64,000 bases of DNA from Streptomyces sp. NBC_00287 (GTDB taxonomy: Bacteria; Actinomycetota; Actinomycetes; Streptomycetales; Streptomycetaceae), in assembly GCF_036173105.1 (NCBI RefSeq), contig NZ_CP108053.1, positions 7,316,001 through 7,380,000 of the forward strand. Reading direction: 5' to 3'. The notes below the pieces were generated by a model. That model made no database searches. It saw only the letters and a program-made list of their open reading frames with translations, and had not been told where the DNA came from. The first letter of the stretch is position 1. The number at the start of each line of letters is the position of its first letter. This document shows, piece after piece, positions 24,577-33,970 of this stretch. Position numbers and translations under genes: made by a program.

Positions 24577-26211
24577 TCAGGCCTGCGGCCTTGACCGGTC
24601 CACCACTGAGGCCAAGTTCAGTGTGGGCGGCAGTGTGCCGAACGTCGCGCCTCCGTCTTCGCCCAAGCGCGACGCGCAGAACGCGTCTGCCACCTCCGGT
24701 GGCGCGAAACGTACTAGTAGCGCTCCCTGGAGCACCAGCGCCAACCGCTCCGTCAGGCGCCTGGCCCGGCCCTCCACCCCCTCCAAATCGGCCAGTTCGG
24801 TCAAAAGGTTCTTGATCGCGGCGTCCAGGCGGTGGTCGGCGCCTCGGGATCGGCCGATTTCCTGGAGGTAGGCGTTGAGGGCGTCCGGTTCTCGGCGCAG
24901 CGCCCGGAGGACGTCCAGGGCCTGGACGTTGCCTGCGCCCTCCCAGATGGAGTTCAGCGGTGACTCCCGTACCAGGCGGGGCATTCCGGACTCCTCTACG
25001 TAGCCGTTGCCGCCGAGGCACTCGGACGCCTCGACCGTCACCGGCGTACAGCGTTTGGTCACCCAGTACTTGGCGGCGGGGACCGCGATCCGCAGCAGCG
25101 CCTTCTCCTGCTCGCCGCCGTCGTCGTAGGCCGCCGCGAGCCGTAGGGCGAGGGTGGTCGCCGCTTCGGACTCCAGGGCGAGGTCGGCCAGGACGTTGCG
25201 CATCAGCGGCTTGTCGATGAGCCTGCTGCCGAAGGCCTCGCGGTGGTCGCAGTGGTGGATCGCCTGGGCGACCGCCTGTCGCATCAGCCCCGCCGAGCCC
25301 AGCACACAGTCGAGACGGGTCGCCGCCACCATCTCGATGATGGTCCGCACCCCGCGGCCCTCGTCACCGACCCGGCGCGCCCAGGTCCCCGCGAACTCGA
25401 CCTCCGCGGAGGCGTTGGACCGGTTGCCCAGCTTGTCCTTGAGCCGCTGGAGGTGGAAGGCGTTGCGGGTGCCGTCGTCCAGGACCCGGGGGACCAGGAA
25501 GCAGGTCAGACCGCCCGGAGCCTGGGCGAGCACCAGGAACCCGTCCGACATCGGCGCCGAACAGAACCACTTGTGCCCGGTGAGTTCGTAGGACTCCCCG
25601 TCGGGCAGCGGCCGCGCGGCCGTCGTGTTCGCCCGTACGTCGCTGCCGCCCTGCTTCTCCGTCATGGCCATTCCGAACAGCGCCCCGGCCTTCTGCCGGG
25701 CGGGCCGCAGCTCGCGCTCGTAGACCATGGAGGTCAGCCGGGGCTCCCACTCGGCGGCCAGGTCCGGATCGGTGCGCAGCGCGGGCACGGCGGCGTGGGT
25801 CATCGACAGCGGACAGCCGCTGCCGGCCTCGACCTGCGTCCACACCAGGAACCCGGCGGCCCGCCGCACATGCCCGCCCGGCCGGTTCCAGGCCGAGGTC
25901 AGCCCTGCGGCCACCCCCTTGCCGAGCAGCCGGTGCCAGGCCGGATGGAAGTCGACCTCGTCGACGCGGTTGCCGTAGCGATCGTGGGTGCGCAGCCGCG
26001 GCGGATGCTCATTGGCCTGCACCGCCCACTCCTGGAGCTGCGGCGCGCCTACCGAGCGCCCCAGCGCCGACAGCTCGTCGCGCGCCTCGTCGAGCAGCTC
26101 CGGATCGAGGTGCCGTTCGACCGCCGACGTCAATGCCCGGTCGGCGGTGTAGACGTCGTACCCGACGAGGGGCGGGGGCTGGTTCGTCACGGTGTGGGTA
26201 GTGCCGTCCAT
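24577..26211 (-). CDS. Acyl-CoA dehydrogenase family protein (AidB-like)
   Basis: A 544-aa flavoprotein close in length to AidB (541 aa in E. coli). Acyl-CoA dehydrogenase landmarks are FGMAMTEKQGGSDVRANTT (flavin site), LTGHKWFCSAPMSDGFLV, RLDCVLGSAGLMRQAVAQA and ECLGGNGYVEE near the end. The catalytic-base position reads NSIWEGAGNVQALD. AidB takes part in the response to alkylating damage; the enzymatic role here is open. It is divergent from the BrkB-like gene and is separated from the GAF regulator gene by 248 bases in which I see nothing definite. Confidence 0.87.
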   Translation of the reverse strand: MDGTTHTVTNQPPPLVGYDVYTADRALTSAVERHLDPELLDEARDELSALGRSVGAPQLQEWAVQANEHPPRLRTHDRYGNRVDEVDFHPAWHRLLGKGVAAGLTSAWNRPGGHVRRAAGFLVWTQVEAGSGCPLSMTHAAVPALRTDPDLAAEWEPRLTSMVYERELRPARQKAGALFGMAMTEKQGGSDVRANTTAARPLPDGESYELTGHKWFCSAPMSDGFLVLAQAPGGLTCFLVPRVLDDGTRNAFHLQRLKDKLGNRSNASAEVEFAGTWARRVGDEGRGVRTIIEMVAATRLDCVLGSAGLMRQAVAQAIHHCDHREAFGSRLIDKPLMRNVLADLALESEAATTLALRLAAAYDDGGEQEKALLRIAVPAAKYWVTKRCTPVTVEASECLGGNGYVEESGMPRLVRESPLNSIWEGAGNVQALDVLRALRREPDALNAYLQEIGRSRGADHRLDAAIKNLLTELADLEGVEGRARRLTERLALVLQGALLVRFAPPEVADAFCASRLGEDGGATFGTLPPTLNLASVVDRSRPQA

Positions 26212-26308
26212 GGGCTGAACCTACTCCTCCGTATCGGAGCGGTCACCACACCGACGCGGCTGCCCGGGGCGGGACGGGAGCAGGGCGTACGGCGGATACC
26301 GTTAGGTC

Positions 26309-27454
26309 GTGCAGCCAGCAAGTGAATCCCCCCAGAGGCCCTCCGGCCGTCTCCACCGGGCGCGTGCCCTCTACCGGAACGTCTCGAAGCGCAGGACCGC
26401 CTGGCTGTTGCTCAAGGACACGGTCAACTCGTGCATCGAGTACCGGATCCTGGGGCTCGCGGCGGAGGCGGCCTTCTTCACGCTGCTCTCCGTCCCACCG
26501 CTGTTGCTGAGCATGATCGGACTGCTCGGTTACGTCGACGACTGGACCGGCACCGACACCATCAGCAGCCTGGAGGCGAACCTCCTGGAGGCCTCGCGCA
26601 CGGTCCTGTCGGACAAGGGTGTCCGCCAGATCGCCCAGCCGATCCTGGACGACGTGATGAAGGGCGGCCGCCCCGACGTCATCTCCATCGGCTTCCTGTT
26701 CGCGCTGTGGTCGGGCTCCCGCGCGGTGAACGTCTTCATCGACACCATCACCGTCATGTACGGCCTCGACGGCGTCCGCGGCATCGTGAAGACACGTCTG
26801 GTCGCCTTCGTGCTCTTCCTGGTGGCCCTGATGATCGGCTCGGTCGCCCTGCCGCTGATGGTGGCGGGCCCGGATGCCGTACTGAACGTGCTGCCGTGGT
26901 CGGAGACGCTGGTCCAAGTTCTGTACTGGCCGGTGGTCATCCTGCTGTCCATCGCCTTCCTCACCACGCTGTACCACGTCTCCGTACCCGTCCGCTCCCC
27001 CTGGATCGAGGACGTCCCCGGCGCCCTGGTCGCCCTCGGCATGTGGGTCCTCGGCAGTTTCCTGCTGCGGATCTACCTCACCAACACGGTCGAGGGCGCC
27101 ACGATCTACGGCTCCCTCGCCGCCGCGGTCGCCGTACTGCTGTGGATCGGGGTGTCCGCGTTCGCGGTGCTCGTCGGGGCCGCGGTCAACGCGGCGATCG
27201 ACCGGGTCTGGCCGGCCGCCGCGACGGCCGCGGCCCGTGCCGCCAATGAGCGGCTGCGCGAGGCGCAGGTCGCCGAGTACGTGGCCCGTGCCGCGGCCCA
27301 CCGCGAGGCCGCCCACGACGACCCGGACGACCCCGACATGCCCTCGGAGTTCCCGGAACGCTGGTCCCGCTTCCTGCCCCCCGAGGACGTCTCGTCCCGG
27401 CTGCGCACCCATGTGAAGAGCACCCACCCGCCGCACAAGCCGGACGGTCACTGA
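26309..27454 (+). CDS. YihY/BrkB-family inner membrane protein
   Basis: A 381-aa membrane protein with about six transmembrane helices: AAEAAFFTLLSVPPLLLSMI, LFALWSGSRAVNVFI, LVAFVLFLVALMIGSVALPL, PVVILLSIAFLTTLYH, GALVALGMWVLGSFLLRIYL and AAAVAVLLWIGVSAFAVLVG. The YihY/BrkB family (once called ribonuclease BN) has no settled function. The C-terminus is hydrophilic and long. The GTG start has no convincing Shine-Dalgarno, so the transcript may be leaderless. Confidence 0.88.
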   Translation: MQPASESPQRPSGRLHRARALYRNVSKRRTAWLLLKDTVNSCIEYRILGLAAEAAFFTLLSVPPLLLSMIGLLGYVDDWTGTDTISSLEANLLEASRTVLSDKGVRQIAQPILDDVMKGGRPDVISIGFLFALWSGSRAVNVFIDTITVMYGLDGVRGIVKTRLVAFVLFLVALMIGSVALPLMVAGPDAVLNVLPWSETLVQVLYWPVVILLSIAFLTTLYHVSVPVRSPWIEDVPGALVALGMWVLGSFLLRIYLTNTVEGATIYGSLAAAVAVLLWIGVSAFAVLVGAAVNAAIDRVWPAAATAAARAANERLREAQVAEYVARAAAHREAAHDDPDDPDMPSEFPERWSRFLPPEDVSSRLRTHVKSTHPPHKPDGH

Positions 27455-27458
27455 GCCG

Positions 27459-28295
27459 TCAGGCCTTCCAGGCGCCCGCCGCCGCGGCCTCCCGGGCGAA
27501 GTCCGCGAAGTCGCGCGGCCCACGGCCCAGGACCTGGTGGACGCCGTCGGTGGGACGAGCGTTACGGCCGTCCAGGAGCGTCTCGAAGATCTCCACCAGC
27601 AGGTCGGCCTCCTCCTTCGGGATCCCGAAGGAGGTCAGGTGCTCCCCGTACGCCCGCGCGGGCACGGGAATGTACGTCAGCTCGGCGCCCGAGGCCGCCG
27701 ACACCTCCGCGACCGCCTGCCGGAAGGACAGCAGACGGGGCCCGGTGACTTCGAGGGTCTGTCCCACATACCGGTCCCCGGACGTCAGTACGGCCGCCAC
27801 CACGTCCGCGATGTCCCGTAGGTCGATGAACGGCTCCTCGACCTCGCCCGCCGGGAAGACCAGCTCCCCGCCCTCGCGCAGCCCGTCCGCCAGCGGACCC
27901 TCGCTGAAGTTCTGGGCGAACCACGCGGCCCGTACGACCGTCCAGTCCGCGCCCGATGTCCTGAGTGCCTCCTCGGTCGGCAGCGCCTGGTCCTCGCCGC
28001 GCCCCGACAGCAGCACCAGCCGCCGTACGCCGAGCCCGACCGCCTCCCGGGCCAGCGCCCCGACGCCCTCGGCAGCGGCCGGGGAGCCGACGTCGGACGG
28101 GTACATCAGGTACGCGGCATCCGCACCGCGCAGGGTCGGCGCCCAGGTCGTCGGGTCCTCCCAGTCGAAGCCCCGGGACCGGGTCGCTTCCCGTACCTCC
28201 AGCCCGGCCGCGCGCACGGCCTGGGCCACCCGGCTGCCGGTACGGCCCGAGGCGCCGGTCACCATCACTGTCGTGTTCCGCGTGTTCGTCGTCAT
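27459..28295 (-). CDS. NmrA-like NAD(P)-binding oxidoreductase
   Basis: A 278-aa short-chain-dehydrogenase-like protein with the Rossmann motif VTGASGRTGSRVAQAVRAAG at the start and no YxxxK active site; it belongs with NmrA/NAD(P)H-binding proteins that act as redox sensors or quinone reductases. Substrate unknown. The stop is 4 bases from the convergent BrkB gene. It is divergent from the AraC regulator at 28376, 80 bases away, so the AraC protein may control it (inference). Confidence 0.85.
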   Translation of the reverse strand: MTTNTRNTTVMVTGASGRTGSRVAQAVRAAGLEVREATRSRGFDWEDPTTWAPTLRGADAAYLMYPSDVGSPAAAEGVGALAREAVGLGVRRLVLLSGRGEDQALPTEEALRTSGADWTVVRAAWFAQNFSEGPLADGLREGGELVFPAGEVEEPFIDLRDIADVVAAVLTSGDRYVGQTLEVTGPRLLSFRQAVAEVSAASGAELTYIPVPARAYGEHLTSFGIPKEEADLLVEIFETLLDGRNARPTDGVHQVLGRGPRDFADFAREAAAAGAWKA

Positions 28296-28375
28296 GCGTC
28301 CAGTCAACGGCCGCGGCCTCCAACAACCCATCGCTGAACGGCTCATTCCCATGCGCACGCGTCTACGCTGGCGCC

Positions 28376-29308
28376 ATGGATGCCCTTGCCGGCCTTCTGG
28401 AGGGCCCACGCGCGCGTGGCGCCTTCATGATCCGCGCCTGCTTCGACCCACCGTGGGCCGTCCGTATCGAGGACCGCGCCCCGCTGACCGTGATGCTCAT
28501 GGTCCGCGGCGAGGCGTGGATCATGCCGGACGGGGGCGAGCGGGTGCGGCTGCGCCCCGGCGATCTCGCGATCGCCCGCGGCCCCGACCCGTACACCTGC
28601 GCCGACGACCCCGATACGGCACCGCAGGCGCTGATCCTGCCCGGTGCGGAGTGCCGGTACCCCGACGGGCGCGAGCTCAACGGCTCCATGGACCTCGGCG
28701 TGCGGACCTGGGGCGACCGGCTCGACGGTTCGGCCGTGATGCTGATCGGCACCTATCTGTGGCAGGGGGAGGTGAGCGGGCGGCTGCTGGACGCGTTGCC
28801 GCCGCTGCTGACGCTCCCGGCCGAGGTGTGGGACTGCCCGCTCACGCCGTATCTGATGGAGGAGATCGTCCGCGACGAACCGGGCCAGGAGGTGGTCCTG
28901 GACCGGCTGCTGGATCTGCTGGTCATCGCGGCGCTGTGGGCCTGGTTCTCCCGGCCCGAGGCGGCGGCGCCCGCCTGGTACCGGGCGCTGGCGGATCCCG
29001 TGGTGGGGCGGGTGCTGCGGCTGGTGCAGGACGATCCGGCGCATCCCTGGACGGTGGCGTCGCTGGCGGCGAAGGCGGGGGTGTCGCGGGCGGCGCTCGC
29101 CCGACGGTTCACCGAACTCGTGGGGGAGCCGCCGATGACGTACCTCACCGGCTGGCGCCTGGCCCTCGCCGCGGACGCGCTGCGGGACACCGAGGACACG
29201 CTCGACGCGATTGCCCGGCGGGTGGGCTACGGCAGCGCGTTCGCGCTCTCCAGCGCCTTCAAGCGGGTCTACGGGGTGAGTCCGCAGGAGCATCGAAGCC
29301 GTGTATAG
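28376..29308 (+). CDS. AraC-family transcriptional regulator with cupin sensor
   Basis: A 310-aa regulator. Residues 1-180 form a cupin-type ligand domain (LTVMLMVRGEAWIMPDGGE). The two helix-turn-helix motifs at the C-terminus are VASLAAKAGVSRAALARRF and IARRVGYGSAFALSSAFKRV, followed by GVSPQEHR. It faces the NmrA-like gene and overlaps the second AraC-like gene by 8 bases. The ATG has no clear ribosome site and lies close to a TACGCT element, so it may be leaderless. Confidence 0.88.
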   Translation: MDALAGLLEGPRARGAFMIRACFDPPWAVRIEDRAPLTVMLMVRGEAWIMPDGGERVRLRPGDLAIARGPDPYTCADDPDTAPQALILPGAECRYPDGRELNGSMDLGVRTWGDRLDGSAVMLIGTYLWQGEVSGRLLDALPPLLTLPAEVWDCPLTPYLMEEIVRDEPGQEVVLDRLLDLLVIAALWAWFSRPEAAAPAWYRALADPVVGRVLRLVQDDPAHPWTVASLAAKAGVSRAALARRFTELVGEPPMTYLTGWRLALAADALRDTEDTLDAIARRVGYGSAFALSSAFKRVYGVSPQEHRSRV

Positions 29309-29972
29309 GGAACGGCCGTCCCGGCTTTCGGGTGCCGTCGTGTGGGCGAACACGGCGTCCGGGAGCGGGCTCGTCCTCCCCGACGGCTGCATGGATCTGC
29401 TCTGGCACGAAGGGCGGCTGATCGTCGCGGGCGCCGACACCCGGGCCCAGGTCACCGAAGGCGAGGAGGGCAGCTGGTACGGCGTGCGCTTCTACCCCGG
29501 TTCCGCGCCCGCGTTTCTGGGCGTGCCCGCGCACGAACTGCGGGACCGGCGTGTCGCCCTCGCCGAGCTGTGGCCGGCCTCGGAGGTACGGCGGCTGTCC
29601 GGCCGTATCGAAGGCGCGGCCGACCTCCCGACCGCGCTGGAAGAGGTCGTGCTGGAGCGTGCCGAGGCGCCCGATCCGCTGCTGCGACGGCTGGTGGGCG
29701 CCCTGGACGCGGGCCGGGCCGTCGGCGCCACCGCCGATGAACTCGGGTTCGGCACCCGGCAGTTGCACCGGCGGGCGCTGGACGCGTTCGGGTACGGGCC
29801 CAAGACGCTGGCCCGGGTGCTGCGCTTCCGGCGCGCGCTCGGCCTGGCCCGCGCCGGGGTGCCGTTCGCTCAGGCGGCGGCCCGCGCCGGGTATGCCGAC
29901 CAGGCCCATCTGGCGCGGGACGTCAAGGAGTTGGCCGGGGTGCCGTTGGGCGAGCTACTCGGACGCCGCTAG
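29301..29972 (+). CDS. AraC-like regulator with DUF6597-type N-terminal domain
   Basis: A 223-aa helix-turn-helix protein. The N-terminal part ANTASGSGLVLPDGCMDLLW and WYGVRFYPGSAPAFLGVPA is typical of the small AraC-like regulators with DUF6597 domain. The DNA-binding end includes LGFGTRQLHRRALDAFGYGP and AAARAGYADQAHLARDVKEL. GTG 29301 overlaps the previous AraC gene, so the two regulators are made together. The 3' end overlaps the convergent VOC gene by 18 bases. Confidence 0.85.
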   Translation: MYRERPSRLSGAVVWANTASGSGLVLPDGCMDLLWHEGRLIVAGADTRAQVTEGEEGSWYGVRFYPGSAPAFLGVPAHELRDRRVALAELWPASEVRRLSGRIEGAADLPTALEEVVLERAEAPDPLLRRLVGALDAGRAVGATADELGFGTRQLHRRALDAFGYGPKTLARVLRFRRALGLARAGVPFAQAAARAGYADQAHLARDVKELAGVPLGELLGRR

Positions 29973-30353
29973 CGGCGCGAACAGGTCGACGCCGTTGCCG
30001 TCCGGGTCGTGCACGACGGCGTACCGCTGGCCCCAGAAGGCGTCCCAGGGCTTGAGCTCACCGTGGTACCCGGCGCCGACCAGCTCCTCGTACACCGTGT
30101 CGACCTCGCCGGGGTTCTCGCAGAGCAGGGCCAGCGAGTGCCGGGCGCCGGAGGGCGGTTGCCAGCCGGGGTGGATGGAGCGGGCCATCTCCTCGGTGTC
30201 GAGCATCAGCCGTAGTCCGCCGGGCAGCCCGGCCTCGGCGTGCGGCTCTTTCTCGGCGCCTTCGGGGAAGGCGAACCCGAGGCGGCGGTAGAAGGTGACA
30301 GCGGCGGTCATGTCGGAGACCACCAGTCCGAAGGCATCGAATCGTGGAGTCAT
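29955..30353 (-). CDS. VOC-superfamily (glyoxalase-like) protein
   Basis: A 132-aa protein with paired beta-alpha-beta-beta-beta units of the vicinal oxygen chelate fold: AFGLVVSDMTAAVTFYRRLG in the first and VVHDPDGNGVDLFAP in the second. Such proteins are lyases, dioxygenases or antibiotic-binding proteins; here the function is not predictable. ATG 30353 is preferred; upstream sequence does not look like the family. Confidence 0.85.
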   Translation of the reverse strand: MTPRFDAFGLVVSDMTAAVTFYRRLGFAFPEGAEKEPHAEAGLPGGLRLMLDTEEMARSIHPGWQPPSGARHSLALLCENPGEVDTVYEELVGAGYHGELKPWDAFWGQRYAVVHDPDGNGVDLFAPLAASE

Positions 30354-30414
30354 GCGGCCACCGTAGGCAGGGTGCGAGCGGCCGGTCTTGAAGGAAACGG
30401 ACATGATCCGGGGT

Positions 30415-31047
30415 TCAGCCGAAGGCCACCGGGCCGTTCGGGGTGTCCAGCGTGAAGGAGATCCCCACCGGGCCCTCGGTGAGGTCCAGGCTGGTGCCCA
30501 GGGCGGCCAGCAGGGGGCGCAGCTCGTCCGGGTCGGGGGCGCTCGCGGCCATCGACCGCAGCGGCACGGTCGGCAGGCCCGATGCCGTCGGGTGCGTCGA
30601 CGCGCCCCAGTCGATGAGGAACGGCACCAGACCGGACGGATGGGCGGCGGTGCCGTCGGTCAGCCGCCACTGCAGGAGCGTGCCGTCGGGTCTGCGGCGG
30701 CTCATCGGGTGCGCGGGGCCGGGGTCGTAGCCGTGGGCGCGGGCCTTGGCGATGGCCGCGTCCAGGTCCGGCGGGCTGATCGCCCAGGTGATCGTGCGCG
30801 GGCCGGTCAGTCCGTCGACGCCGAAGGGGCGTGGGTCGTCGGGCGCGGACTGTTCCGGGTCCGGGCCGATGATCTCCAGGTAGGCGGTGCCGCCCAGGCC
30901 CACCAGGTGGTTTCGCGTACCCAGGCCGACATGGGCGCCGCCCGGGGCGGGCGTCACATTGGTGCGCCGGGTGAAGTCGGCGACCGTCGCGGCCAGATCG
31001 GGGGTGGCGAGGACGAGGTGGTCCAGCAGGGCGGGAATCGTGTTCAT
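30415..31047 (-). CDS. Glyoxalase-like domain protein (VOC, 210 aa)
   Basis: A longer VOC protein of the Glyoxalase_3 type: LLDHLVLATPDLAATVADF at the start, GTRNHLVGLGGTAYLEIIGP, and LIDWGASTHPTASGLP in the middle. The second half is degenerate and ends LDTPNGPVAFG. Function unknown. It shares the divergent region with the lipoprotein gene at 31109. Confidence 0.83.
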   Translation of the reverse strand: MNTIPALLDHLVLATPDLAATVADFTRRTNVTPAPGGAHVGLGTRNHLVGLGGTAYLEIIGPDPEQSAPDDPRPFGVDGLTGPRTITWAISPPDLDAAIAKARAHGYDPGPAHPMSRRRPDGTLLQWRLTDGTAAHPSGLVPFLIDWGASTHPTASGLPTVPLRSMAASAPDPDELRPLLAALGTSLDLTEGPVGISFTLDTPNGPVAFG

Positions 31048-31108
31048 CGACGACGAGGCTATGCGGATTCCCGGCTGTAATGGAACAGCTGTGCGGCAGG
31101 ATGGGTGC

Positions 31109-31678
31109 ATGATCAAGCAACGGGGTGTCCTGTCAGCGCTCTTCCTCATGTCCGTCCTGCTCACCGCCTGCGGCAGCGAGAAGTCGGCCGCCGACCCGGC
31201 CGAACTCGCCTCCCGGGCCGAGGCATTGGGCATCGCGCCCGAACACGTCTATGTCACCGAGGCGCCCGGCTTCACCCTCGCCCAGCAGTCCGTGGGCGTG
31301 ATCGGCGGGGACGGGTTCTCCGCCGTGTACGTCGCCAAGGAGGGCGGCGCCCAGCTTCAGCTCTCCGTGGACCGCGGCACGATGACCGCCGACACCTGCG
31401 CCCAGGGGGCGACGGCGCCCTGCGAGCGCGAGGGGGACGCCTGGTACCGCGGTCAGGAGTACGCCATACCGAAGAAGGGGCATGTGGTGCGGGTCAGCGG
31501 GGAGGGGGTGCCGCGGGACGTGCTGAAGGAAGCCGCGCTCGCCGTGCACCGGCCGTCGGACGCCGAGCTCGACGCCCTGCTGCCGGCGGCCCCGGCGGGC
31601 GGCGGATCGGTCGAGCGGGGGGACCTGCCGCCGGAGGGGGACGGGGCACCCAACAACGAGGCGAACACGACCGGTTGA
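31109..31678 (+). CDS. Small lipoprotein of unknown function
   Basis: A 189-aa lipoprotein. The signal is SALFLMSVLLTACGS, with the lipobox cysteine at 21. The mature domain contains two cysteines (TCAQGATAPCER) likely to form a disulfide, and an acidic Pro/Gly tail. No family was recognised. The ATG is preceded by CAGGAT. Confidence 0.8.
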   Translation: MIKQRGVLSALFLMSVLLTACGSEKSAADPAELASRAEALGIAPEHVYVTEAPGFTLAQQSVGVIGGDGFSAVYVAKEGGAQLQLSVDRGTMTADTCAQGATAPCEREGDAWYRGQEYAIPKKGHVVRVSGEGVPRDVLKEAALAVHRPSDAELDALLPAAPAGGGSVERGDLPPEGDGAPNNEANTTG

Positions 31679-31724
31679 CCGGCCGCCGGGCACCGAGGCG
31701 GACGCACCCGGCTGACCGTCGCCG

Positions 31725-32741
31725 TCAGTCTGGTGCGATCGTGCCGTGCTCGTCCATCGTCGGATGGATCTGCATGGGGCCGTACTCGTCGTGGTCCGAG
31801 GGGCGTGGGGGTTCGGGGCCGTCGAGGCCCATGCGGAGCATGCGGTCGACCCGGCAGATCCGGAAGTGGCGCTCGGCCACCGAGAACTCGTCGGCGCGGC
31901 CGAGCGCCCGGAACTCCTCGGCTGCCTTCGCGTACACGGCCCGCTTGGCGTCGTCGTACTGGTACAGCACGGCCCAGACCTCGGCCATCCCGTCGTACAG
32001 ATGACGCCGGGCCTCATGCGGGGTCGCCGCCAGTCCGCCGGACGGTTCCCAGCCGCCGGTGCCGCGCTCCACCGCACCGAAGCAGGTCGGCAGCAGCACG
32101 ATGTCCGGGTGGGAATCGACCGCCCGCTCGGAGTCGGCGCGCACCTCGGCGGGCACACGGGCGCCGCTGTACGCGAACTCCCGCAGCCCCAGCCGGGTCG
32201 CCCCGGCCATCGGGCCGTCGTCATGGGCCGGGTCGAGGACGAAGCCGACGTCCGGTCCTGGCGGGTACGTGCGGGGCCGCTCCCAGGACGGTTCGGCCGG
32301 CTGCGGATCCGTCGGCCGGGGCGGCTCGAGATTCTCGCCGTCGCCGCGGGAGAACTCGTCGGCGCGCACCACCCGGTAGCGCAGGCCGCACGCCTCGACC
32401 TCGTTCACCGGCTCCCGGTCCAGCACCGCCACCGCGGCCAGCAGTTCACGCCGTACGGCAGGGTCGTCGGCGCCGTCCTTCGCGGTGAACCACAGATGGG
32501 AGTTGAGGCCGTCCCGGGCCACCTGCGGCATGGGGTCCACCACGGGCTTCAGCAGCCGCCACCGCGACCCCGCCGCCGGGTCGAGCACCGCGACCCCGAA
32601 CACCGGTCCGCGCAGGGCGAGATGGGGATAGCGCAGCGAGGCGTCCACTGCGTCGGCCTCGCGCACCCAGGCGGTGGGGTCGTCGCGGCGGATCAGCTCC
32701 TCCTGGAGCGCGTCGATCCGCTGCCGCCAGTCATCGGTCAT
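31725..32741 (-). CDS. DUF5954-like protein
   Basis: A 338-aa protein without signal or membrane segment. The opening MTDDWRQRIDALQEELIRRD, the central FSRGDGENLEPPRPTDPQ and the end MQIHPTMDEHGTIAPD agree with the Streptomyces-specific DUF5954 family as I remember it. The function is unknown. It is divergent from the ThuA-like gene. Confidence 0.75.
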   Translation of the reverse strand: MTDDWRQRIDALQEELIRRDDPTAWVREADAVDASLRYPHLALRGPVFGVAVLDPAAGSRWRLLKPVVDPMPQVARDGLNSHLWFTAKDGADDPAVRRELLAAVAVLDREPVNEVEACGLRYRVVRADEFSRGDGENLEPPRPTDPQPAEPSWERPRTYPPGPDVGFVLDPAHDDGPMAGATRLGLREFAYSGARVPAEVRADSERAVDSHPDIVLLPTCFGAVERGTGGWEPSGGLAATPHEARRHLYDGMAEVWAVLYQYDDAKRAVYAKAAEEFRALGRADEFSVAERHFRICRVDRMLRMGLDGPEPPRPSDHDEYGPMQIHPTMDEHGTIAPD

Positions 32742-32832
32742 GCACGCATTGTCGTGGACGCCGACCGGACGAGAAGCCCGAAGCAACCCAACCCCCCGGG
32801 TGGTTGACGCACAGGCCCTAGGCTCGTCGACC

Positions 32833-33477
32833 ATGGGCCCACGACTCCTCGTCTACACCCGCACCACCGACTACCGGCACGATTCCATCCCGGCCGCCGT
32901 CGCCGCCCTGCGCACCCTCGGGGACTTCGAGATCGACCACAGCGAGGACCCGGCCGCGCTCACCGGGTCCCTGGAGCCCTACGCCGCCGTCGTCTTCCTC
33001 TCCACCAGCGGCGAGGTGCTGACCCCGGCCGGGCGGGAGCGGCTGGCCGGGTACATCGAGGCGGGCGGCGGGTTCGTCGGGGTGCACGCGGCGGCCTGCA
33101 CCGAGTACGAATGGCCCTATTACGGCGAACTGTTGGGCGCCCGCTTCACCCGCCACCCCCGCTTCCAGCCGGGCCGCGCCCTCGTCGAGGACCACGACCA
33201 CCCGGCCACCCGCCCGCTGCCGCTCGTCTGGGACTTCACCGACGAGTGGTACGACTTCGACGTCAACCCCCGTGCGACGGTACGGGTGTTGCTCTCCGCC
33301 GACGAGACGTCGTACGAAGGCGGCGGCATGGGCGCCGACCACCCCCTCGCCTGGTGCCGCGAACAGGGCGCCGGACGCGTCTTCTACACCGCCCTCGGCC
33401 ACGCGGCGGAGGCCTACGACGACCCCGGCTTCCGTGCCCACCTGCGGGGCGGGATCACCTGGGCGGCGCGAGCCTGA
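32833..33477 (+). CDS. ThuA-like domain protein
   Basis: A 214-aa ThuA protein: RLLVYTRTTDYRHDSIPAAV at the start, GGGFVGVHAAACTEYEW, FTRHPRFQPGRA, DEWYDFDVNPR and GAGRVFYTALGHAAEAYDD. It has a class I amidotransferase-like fold; members are linked to trehalose or sugar use. The ATG has no ribosome site but is 11 bases after TAGGCT, so it may be leaderless. It overlaps the convergent gene by 23 bases. Confidence 0.86.
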   Translation: MGPRLLVYTRTTDYRHDSIPAAVAALRTLGDFEIDHSEDPAALTGSLEPYAAVVFLSTSGEVLTPAGRERLAGYIEAGGGFVGVHAAACTEYEWPYYGELLGARFTRHPRFQPGRALVEDHDHPATRPLPLVWDFTDEWYDFDVNPRATVRVLLSADETSYEGGGMGADHPLAWCREQGAGRVFYTALGHAAEAYDDPGFRAHLRGGITWAARA

Positions 33478-33961
33478 ACATCATCCCGCGCCAGGTCCAC
33501 CCCGCGCCGAGGGCCGCCTCTCGCAAGGGGTCCTTGACCTCCCGGGAGTCGAAGCGGAACGTCTCGACCTTCTGCCGCCGCCCGTCCGGTCCCGGCTCGT
33601 ACGCCCACTGCCGCTCCACCCAGTTCACCTGCCCGACGGAGTGCTGGCGCGACACCACCCAACGCGGCGGATTCCCCGCCCGCTTCACCTCCCACTGCTC
33701 GTCGACGCTGCGCACCTCGTACCGCTCCGGGACCAGCAGCATCCGTGTCTTCACGGTCCGTTCAAGACGACGGGAGACGGTCGCCGGGATCCGCCACTCC
33801 GCCACCAGGTCTGCCTTCTCCGCGGGCAGCGCCTCGCGGATGCGGTACGGCGCGTCCGGGCCGTTGAGCGCGAGCAGCGCGGTCCGGACGTCCGGCGCCG
33901 ACAGCGGTACGACCCCGTCCTCGGGGTAGCGGGTGCCGGTCAGCTTGTCGATGAGACCCAT
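33455..33961 (-). CDS. Conserved-looking hypothetical protein (168 aa)
   Basis: A soluble alpha/beta protein with no recognised domain. It begins MGLIDKLTGTRYPEDGVVPL, has an Arg-rich middle (ATVSRRLERTVKTRMLLVPE) and a Trp-rich part (VNWVERQWAYEPG) before the end. Codon use is normal for the genome. The start ATG is 10 bases after the stop of the LacI gene upstream, so it may be transcribed with it. Confidence 0.65.
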   Translation of the reverse strand: MGLIDKLTGTRYPEDGVVPLSAPDVRTALLALNGPDAPYRIREALPAEKADLVAEWRIPATVSRRLERTVKTRMLLVPERYEVRSVDEQWEVKRAGNPPRWVVSRQHSVGQVNWVERQWAYEPGPDGRRQKVETFRFDSREVKDPLREAALGAGWTWRGMMFRLAPPR

Positions 33962-33970
33962 CGGGTCAAC

